34,385 nt of DNA from Vicinamibacteria bacterium (GTDB taxonomy: Bacteria; Acidobacteriota; Vicinamibacteria; Vicinamibacterales; UBA8438), in the NCBI GenBank assembly GCA_022820675.1, contig JAJEFC010000108.1:1-34385 (forward strand), written 5' to 3'. Position numbers and translations under genes: made by a program. Positions 31,274 to 34,385 of the stretch are shown here, piece after piece (position 1 is the first letter of the stretch; every line of letters begins with the position of its first letter). Below the pieces are notes generated by a model. That model did no database searches, was not told where the DNA came from, and saw nothing but the letters and a program-made list of their open reading frames with translations.

Positions 31274-31708
31274 TCAGCGGCCATCCGCCTCGCCGACCGT
31301 AATCAGCTCGGCTCCACTCCTGACCCGCCGGTCGATGGCTTCGCAGGCATCCTTCAGGGCATTTCCGAACTGCCGCGTGGCTCCGGCGTGCAGCATGTCG
31401 CCCCAGCCGTCGAACACCGCGACGGGATTGCCGCCACCGAAGATCGGGAGATCTGCTTCGCCCGGGCTCCGCTGAACCCAGATGGTGAAGTGCGCTCGCC
31501 ACGATCGGTTCGTGACGGTCAGCCCCTGACACTCGCCGCGATTCGCGAACTCCCCCAGGCTCCATTCAGCCGGTCGCAGTTCGTCGGTTGCCGCCATCGG
31601 GTCCGGCGAGAGATCGTCAGTGATGAACACACGCACGGCGGGTGCCTGAGCGCTCGAGGTCGCGACGGGAGTCAGGCACAGAAGCGGTACGGAGGCCGCT
31701 GTTCTCAT
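31274..31708 (-). CDS. Small secreted protein of unknown function
   Basis: A 144-residue protein with an N-terminal signal peptide (MRTAASVPLLCLTPVATSSA, cleavage probably after AQA). The mature part, VRVFITDDLSPDP then LTVTNRSWRAHFTIWVQR and a helix FGNALKDACEAIDRRVR, has no family that I recognise. Start ATG 31708 is supported by GAGGAG 5 nt upstream. It is 25 bp upstream of the PQQ dehydrogenase gene, so the two are probably co-transcribed, and it may act in the same periplasmic system; that link is inference from position. Confidence 0.7.
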   Translation of the reverse strand: MRTAASVPLLCLTPVATSSAQAPAVRVFITDDLSPDPMAATDELRPAEWSLGEFANRGECQGLTVTNRSWRAHFTIWVQRSPGEADLPIFGGGNPVAVFDGWGDMLHAGATRQFGNALKDACEAIDRRVRSGAELITVGEADGR

Positions 31709-31766
31709 CAGTCTCCTCGGGTCGACGCCGAGCCATCGTGCCCCAGGCCCGTGAGCAGCGTCAAGA

Positions 31767-31859
31767 TGGACACCCCCGCGCGGGGGGAGGCGGTGCGGGC
31801 GAGGTCCGGCTCCTTGGCCTGGAACGGTGGACACCCGCGCGGGGGAGGCGGTGCGGGCG
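31767..31859. repeat. Direct repeat pair with GC palindromes after prfA
   Basis: Two near-identical ~33-nt copies start at 31767 and 31828, each reading TGGACACCC, a palindrome, then GAGGCGGTGCGGGCG. The palindromes are CCCCCGCGCGGGGG in the first copy and CCCGCGCGGG in the second. They lie between the prfA stop and the start of the small secreted protein, both leftward, and may act as a terminator for prfA. Confidence 0.65.
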
Positions 31860-31862
31860 GGC

Positions 31863-32945
31863 TCAGGCCGAGCCCGGCACCGCCTCGGCGTCCTTCAGGG
31901 CTTCGGCCCGGTAGTGGGTGGTGAGGGTCTCGCTCATCTCGGCGAGGTCGCCGTCGAGCATCTCAGTCAACCGGTGGGTGGTGAAGCCGATGCGGTGGTC
32001 GGTCACCCGGTTCTGGGGGAAGTTGTAGGTGCGTATCTTCTCCGACCGCTCGCCGGTGCCGACCTGGCTCTTGCGGTCCTGGGCGATCTCGTCGTGCTGG
32101 CGCTGCATCTCCATCTCGTAGAGCCGCGAGCGCAGCACCTTCATCGCCTTCGCCTTGTTCTTGATCTGCGACTTCTCGTCCTGCTGCGAGACCACGAGGC
32201 CGGTCGGCAGGTGGGTGATGCGCACCGCCGAGTAGGTGGTGTTGACGCTCTGGCCGCCGGGGCCGCTCGAGCAGAACGTGTCGATGCGGAGGTCCTTGGC
32301 GTCGATGGCGATGTCCACCTCCTCGGCCTCGGGGAGCACTGCGACGGTCGCGGTCGAGGTGTGGATGCGGCCGCTCGCCTCGGTGGCGGGCACCCGCTGC
32401 ACGCGGTGGACGCCGCTCTCGTACTTGAGCCGGCTGTAGACCCGCGCGCCCTCGATCAGGGCGACGACCTCCTTGATGGCCCCCACCCCGCTCTCGTTGA
32501 TCGACAGGACCTCGACCTTCCAGCGCTGCCCCTCCGCGAAGCGGCTGTACATCCGGAACAGGTCGCCCGCGAACAGGCCGGCCTCGTCGCCGCCGGTGCC
32601 GGCGCGGATCTCCAGCACCACGTTCTTCTCGTCGTTCGGGTCCTTCGGCACCATCAGGACCCGGATCTCGGCCAGCAGGTCCTCGCGGCGGGCCTCCAGC
32701 TCGGCCAGCTCCTGCTCGGCCAGCTCGCGCAGCTCGGCGTCCGATCCGCCGGCGAGCTCGCGGGTCTCGGCAATCTCCGACTCGACCGTCTTGTAGTCGC
32801 GGAACCTCTCGACGATGGGCTGAATCTCGGAGAGCGCCTTCGAGTGGGTCCGGTACCGGTTGGGGTCGGACTGCACCGCGCCGTCGCTGAGCAGGCCCAT
32901 CAGCTCGTCGTAGCGGGTCTCGATGGTTTGCAGCTTGTCGAACAT
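31863..32945 (-). CDS. prfA: Peptide chain release factor 1
   Basis: A 360-residue class-I release factor of normal length, recognising UAA and UAG stop codons. The stop-codon tripeptide PAT is present in [18 protein letters not shown], as expected of RF1 (RF2 has SPF), and the peptidyl-tRNA hydrolysis motif GGQ is in [18 protein letters not shown]. The N-terminal domain is helical ([17 protein letters not shown]) and the end is [16 protein letters not shown]. prmC, which often follows prfA, is not here. The upstream 160 bp before moaD contain a 19-bp tandem duplication. Confidence 0.96.
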   Translation of the reverse strand: MFDKLQTIETRYDELMGLLSDGAVQSDPNRYRTHSKALSEIQPIVERFRDYKTVESEIAETRELAGGSDAELRELAEQELAELEARREDLLAEIRVLMVPKDPNDEKNVVLEIRAGTGGDEAGLFAGDLFRMYSRFAEGQRWKVEVLSINESGVGAIKEVVALIEGARVYSRLKYESGVHRVQRVPATEASGRIHTSTATVAVLPEAEEVDIAIDAKDLRIDTFCSSGPGGQSVNTTYSAVRITHLPTGLVVSQQDEKSQIKNKAKAMKVLRSRLYEMEMQRQHDEIAQDRKSQVGTGERSEKIRTYNFPQNRVTDHRIGFTTHRLTEMLDGDLAEMSETLTTHYRAEALKDAEAVPGSA

Positions 32946-33044
32946 GACGGACGGATGCTCCTCGAATGCTCCGATCCGGCCGCGGTTGCCCGCGGCCCGC
33001 GGTGTCTGCGCCGCCGCGGTTCGTCGGCGAGACGCTCACGCGAC

Positions 33045-33082
33045 CGCCAGGTCGCGCCGCGGTCGCCAGGTCGCGCCGCGGT
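33045..33082. repeat. 19-bp tandem duplication upstream of prfA
   Basis: CGCCAGGTCGCGCCGCGGT occurs twice in direct succession (33045-33063 and 33064-33082), with a third partial copy after it. It lies in the leader region between moaD and the leftward prfA. Confidence 0.7.
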
Positions 33083-33105
33083 CGCCTACGTCGTGCCGCC
33101 GGCAC

Positions 33106-33351
33106 TCACCCCCCCGAGACCGGGGGCAGAAACGCCACCTCGTCACCGTCACCGAGGGGCGCGTCCATCCGCGAGTACTCGGCGTTGACGGCGGCGGAGA
33201 TGGTCTCCCGATAGGCGCGCAGCTCGGGAAACTCGCCGGTCAGCTCATCCCAGACGGTGCCGACGCTGGCGCCGTCGGGAACCTGCCTCGCGATCTCGCC
33301 CTCTCCCACGATGTCGCGGAGCCGGGCGAACAGCCGGACGTTGATGCGCAT
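33106..33351 (-). CDS. moaD: Molybdopterin synthase sulfur-carrier subunit
   Basis: An 81-residue ubiquitin-like protein. The fold-typical MRINVRLFARLRDIVGEG, a helical WDELTGEFPELRAYRE, and the C-terminal GDEVAFLPPVSGG are present. The terminal Gly-Gly is adenylated and thiocarboxylated to deliver sulfur for making molybdopterin. Start ATG 33351 has only a weak ribosome site. moaE lies 192 bp upstream on the same strand, so the pair may share one transcript. Confidence 0.9.
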   Translation of the reverse strand: MRINVRLFARLRDIVGEGEIARQVPDGASVGTVWDELTGEFPELRAYRETISAAVNAEYSRMDAPLGDGDEVAFLPPVSGG

Positions 33352-33543
33352 GGACTGTACTCGCCGCCGCCGCGGGCGGTGACGCAAGTTCGCCCGGCCT
33401 CGTTCTCGCGGGGCCGGCCGGGTTCAGGTCCAGCGGGGCGGCATTCGGCCGGCGTCCTTCGGCCGGGCGGCGCGCGGCCGACCGGGGCAGCCGGCAGGAC
33501 CGGTCACGGCGCCAGTGCGTCGTTCCGCTGCGCGACCACGCCG

Positions 33544-34077
33544 TCAGCCGGCCGGCGCAACGCTATTGCCCGTCGCCAGCCGGTAGGCGGCCTCGCGCGC
33601 CCCCTCGTTCTCCGCGTCGGCGGTCGCCCCCTCGATCCAGACGTCGCCGCCCTCGAAGAACTCGTGCTTCCAGATCGGCGCAATCTGCTTGATGCGCTCG
33701 ATGACGTAGCGGCAGGCGGCGAAGGCGTAGGCGCGGTGGGGCGACGCCACCGCGATGATCACGCTGGCCTCGCCGATCTCGAGCGTGCCCAGCCGGTGAT
33801 GCACGGCCAGCCGCACCTTCCAGCGGTCGGCCACCTCCCGGCCGATGCGCTCGAAGGCGCGCACCGCCAGCGGCTCGTAGCCTTCGTACTCCAGCCGCAA
33901 CACCCGGCGCCCCGCGTTCGCGTTGCGGACGACGCCCACGAACGTGATGACGGCGCCGGGGCCGACCGGTTCCCCGGCGGCCTCGGCGCCGACCGCGCGC
34001 ACCAGCGCATCGAGGTCGAGCGGCCCGGTCGTCACCGCGTACGGCGGGGTCGGCATGAACGCACTATTGTCGCTCAT
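33544..34077 (-). CDS. moaE: Molybdopterin synthase catalytic subunit
   Basis: A 177-residue catalytic subunit that converts cyclic pyranopterin monophosphate to molybdopterin with MoaD-thiocarboxylate. Family blocks are AVITFVGVVRNANAGRRV, LEYEGYEPLAVRAFERIG, VHHRLGTLEIGEASVIIAV, SPHRAYAFAACRYVIERIK and the active-site-region lysine in APIWKHEFFEGG. The ATG at 34077 lies within the end of the thiD gene (14-nt overlap), coupling the two; an alternative ATG at 34056 would shorten it by seven residues. Confidence 0.93.
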   Translation of the reverse strand: MSDNSAFMPTPPYAVTTGPLDLDALVRAVGAEAAGEPVGPGAVITFVGVVRNANAGRRVLRLEYEGYEPLAVRAFERIGREVADRWKVRLAVHHRLGTLEIGEASVIIAVASPHRAYAFAACRYVIERIKQIAPIWKHEFFEGGDVWIEGATADAENEGAREAAYRLATGNSVAPAG

Positions 34078-34385
34078 TTCGCCAGAAATGATGGAGCGGG
34101 CCGGGCCCCCGGTTCGGCCCCGTCGCGTTGCGGATGGCCCCCTCGACGTAGTGCTTGGCTCGGGCGGCGGCCTCGGCCAGGGGCAGGCCGGCGGCCAGTC
34201 CCGCTGCGATGGCGGCCGAGAACGTGCACCCGGTGCCGCGGGCCCGCCGGCCGTCGAGCCGGGGGCCGCGCAGCTCGACGACGACGCCGCCGTCGTCGAG
34301 CACGTCGACCGATTCGTCGGTGTAGAAGTGGCCGCCGGTTACGATGGCGTCCGCCGCGCCCCGGGCCCGGATGCCGGCGGCGGCG
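34064..34385 (-). CDS. thiD: Hydroxymethylpyrimidine/phosphomethylpyrimidine kinase, 3' part
   Basis: Only the C-terminal 106 residues are in the window; the gene continues past 34385. The remaining part shows DAIVTGGHFYTDES, the ribokinase-fold motif ARGTGCTFSAAIAAGLAAGL with the catalytic-loop GTGC, and LAEAAARAKHYVEGAIRNAT. These match ThiD, which makes HMP diphosphate for thiamine synthesis. The usual His before GTGCT is Arg here. The gene's TAG overlaps the start of moaE, an uncommon neighbour pair. Confidence 0.85.
   Translation of the reverse strand, partial: AAAGIRARGAADAIVTGGHFYTDESVDVLDDGGVVVELRGPRLDGRRARGTGCTFSAAIAAGLAAGLPLAEAAARAKHYVEGAIRNATGPNRGPGPLHHFWRNERQ

Overview
The window is about 34 kb of very GC-rich bacterial DNA, densely coding on both strands. 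No rRNA, tRNA or CRISPR array was recognised. The gene set suggests an Acidobacteriota-like organism, perhaps Vicinamibacteria. It has a PadR regulator beside remnants of large FtsX/MacB-type permeases, a DUF5916 outer-membrane protein, a PQQ-dependent dehydrogenase with a small secreted partner, and an odd M1 peptidase. This placement is inference from gene families, not from a marker gene.

Layout. 0.2-2.9 kb: a CitE/HpcH-type lyase, a RHH/RelE toxin-antitoxin pair with a readable promoter and operator, and a DUF4143 ATPase. 2.9-5.2 kb: an intergenic region with two large palindromes, a PadR gene followed by two permease relics, a stand-alone ABC six-helix membrane protein, and an imperfect ~72-bp tandem repeat array. 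5.2-13.1 kb: a DUF3516 superfamily-2 helicase; a leftward cluster of M1 peptidase, DUF433 protein and HemN-like radical SAM protein with an atypical cysteine motif; and an FKBP-type lipoprotein. 13.4-18.8 kb: the DUF5916 protein, a D-2-hydroxyacid dehydrogenase, a VapBC pair ending in a hairpin-bearing 80-bp duplication, and a SMUG1-type uracil-DNA glycosylase. 19.0-25.1 kb: a complete leftward group-2 Mrp/Mnh cation/proton antiporter operon (fused A-B, then C, D, E, F, G). 25.7-29.4 kb: a likely defence module made of an OLD-like ABC-ATPase/TOPRIM protein, a PvuII-type DNA methyltransferase and a frameshifted cognate-nuclease candidate. 29.5-31.7 kb: a secreted small protein and a PQQ dehydrogenase carrying the Asp-x-Asp signature of lanthanide enzymes. 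31.9-34.4 kb: prfA, moaD, moaE and the 3' part of thiD.

Genes working together. The Mrp genes form one complex, and their stop and start codons overlap from C to G. The two toxin-antitoxin pairs are each translationally coupled. The nuclease candidate and methyltransferase overlap by 11 nt. MoaD and MoaE are the two subunits of molybdopterin synthase.

The most unusual items are the broken restriction gene beside an intact methyltransferase, the 33-bp near-perfect palindrome upstream of the DUF4143 ATPase, a 37-bp dispersed repeat (36/37 identical) upstream of two unrelated leftward genes, the CX7CX2C radical SAM motif, and the paired permease relics.
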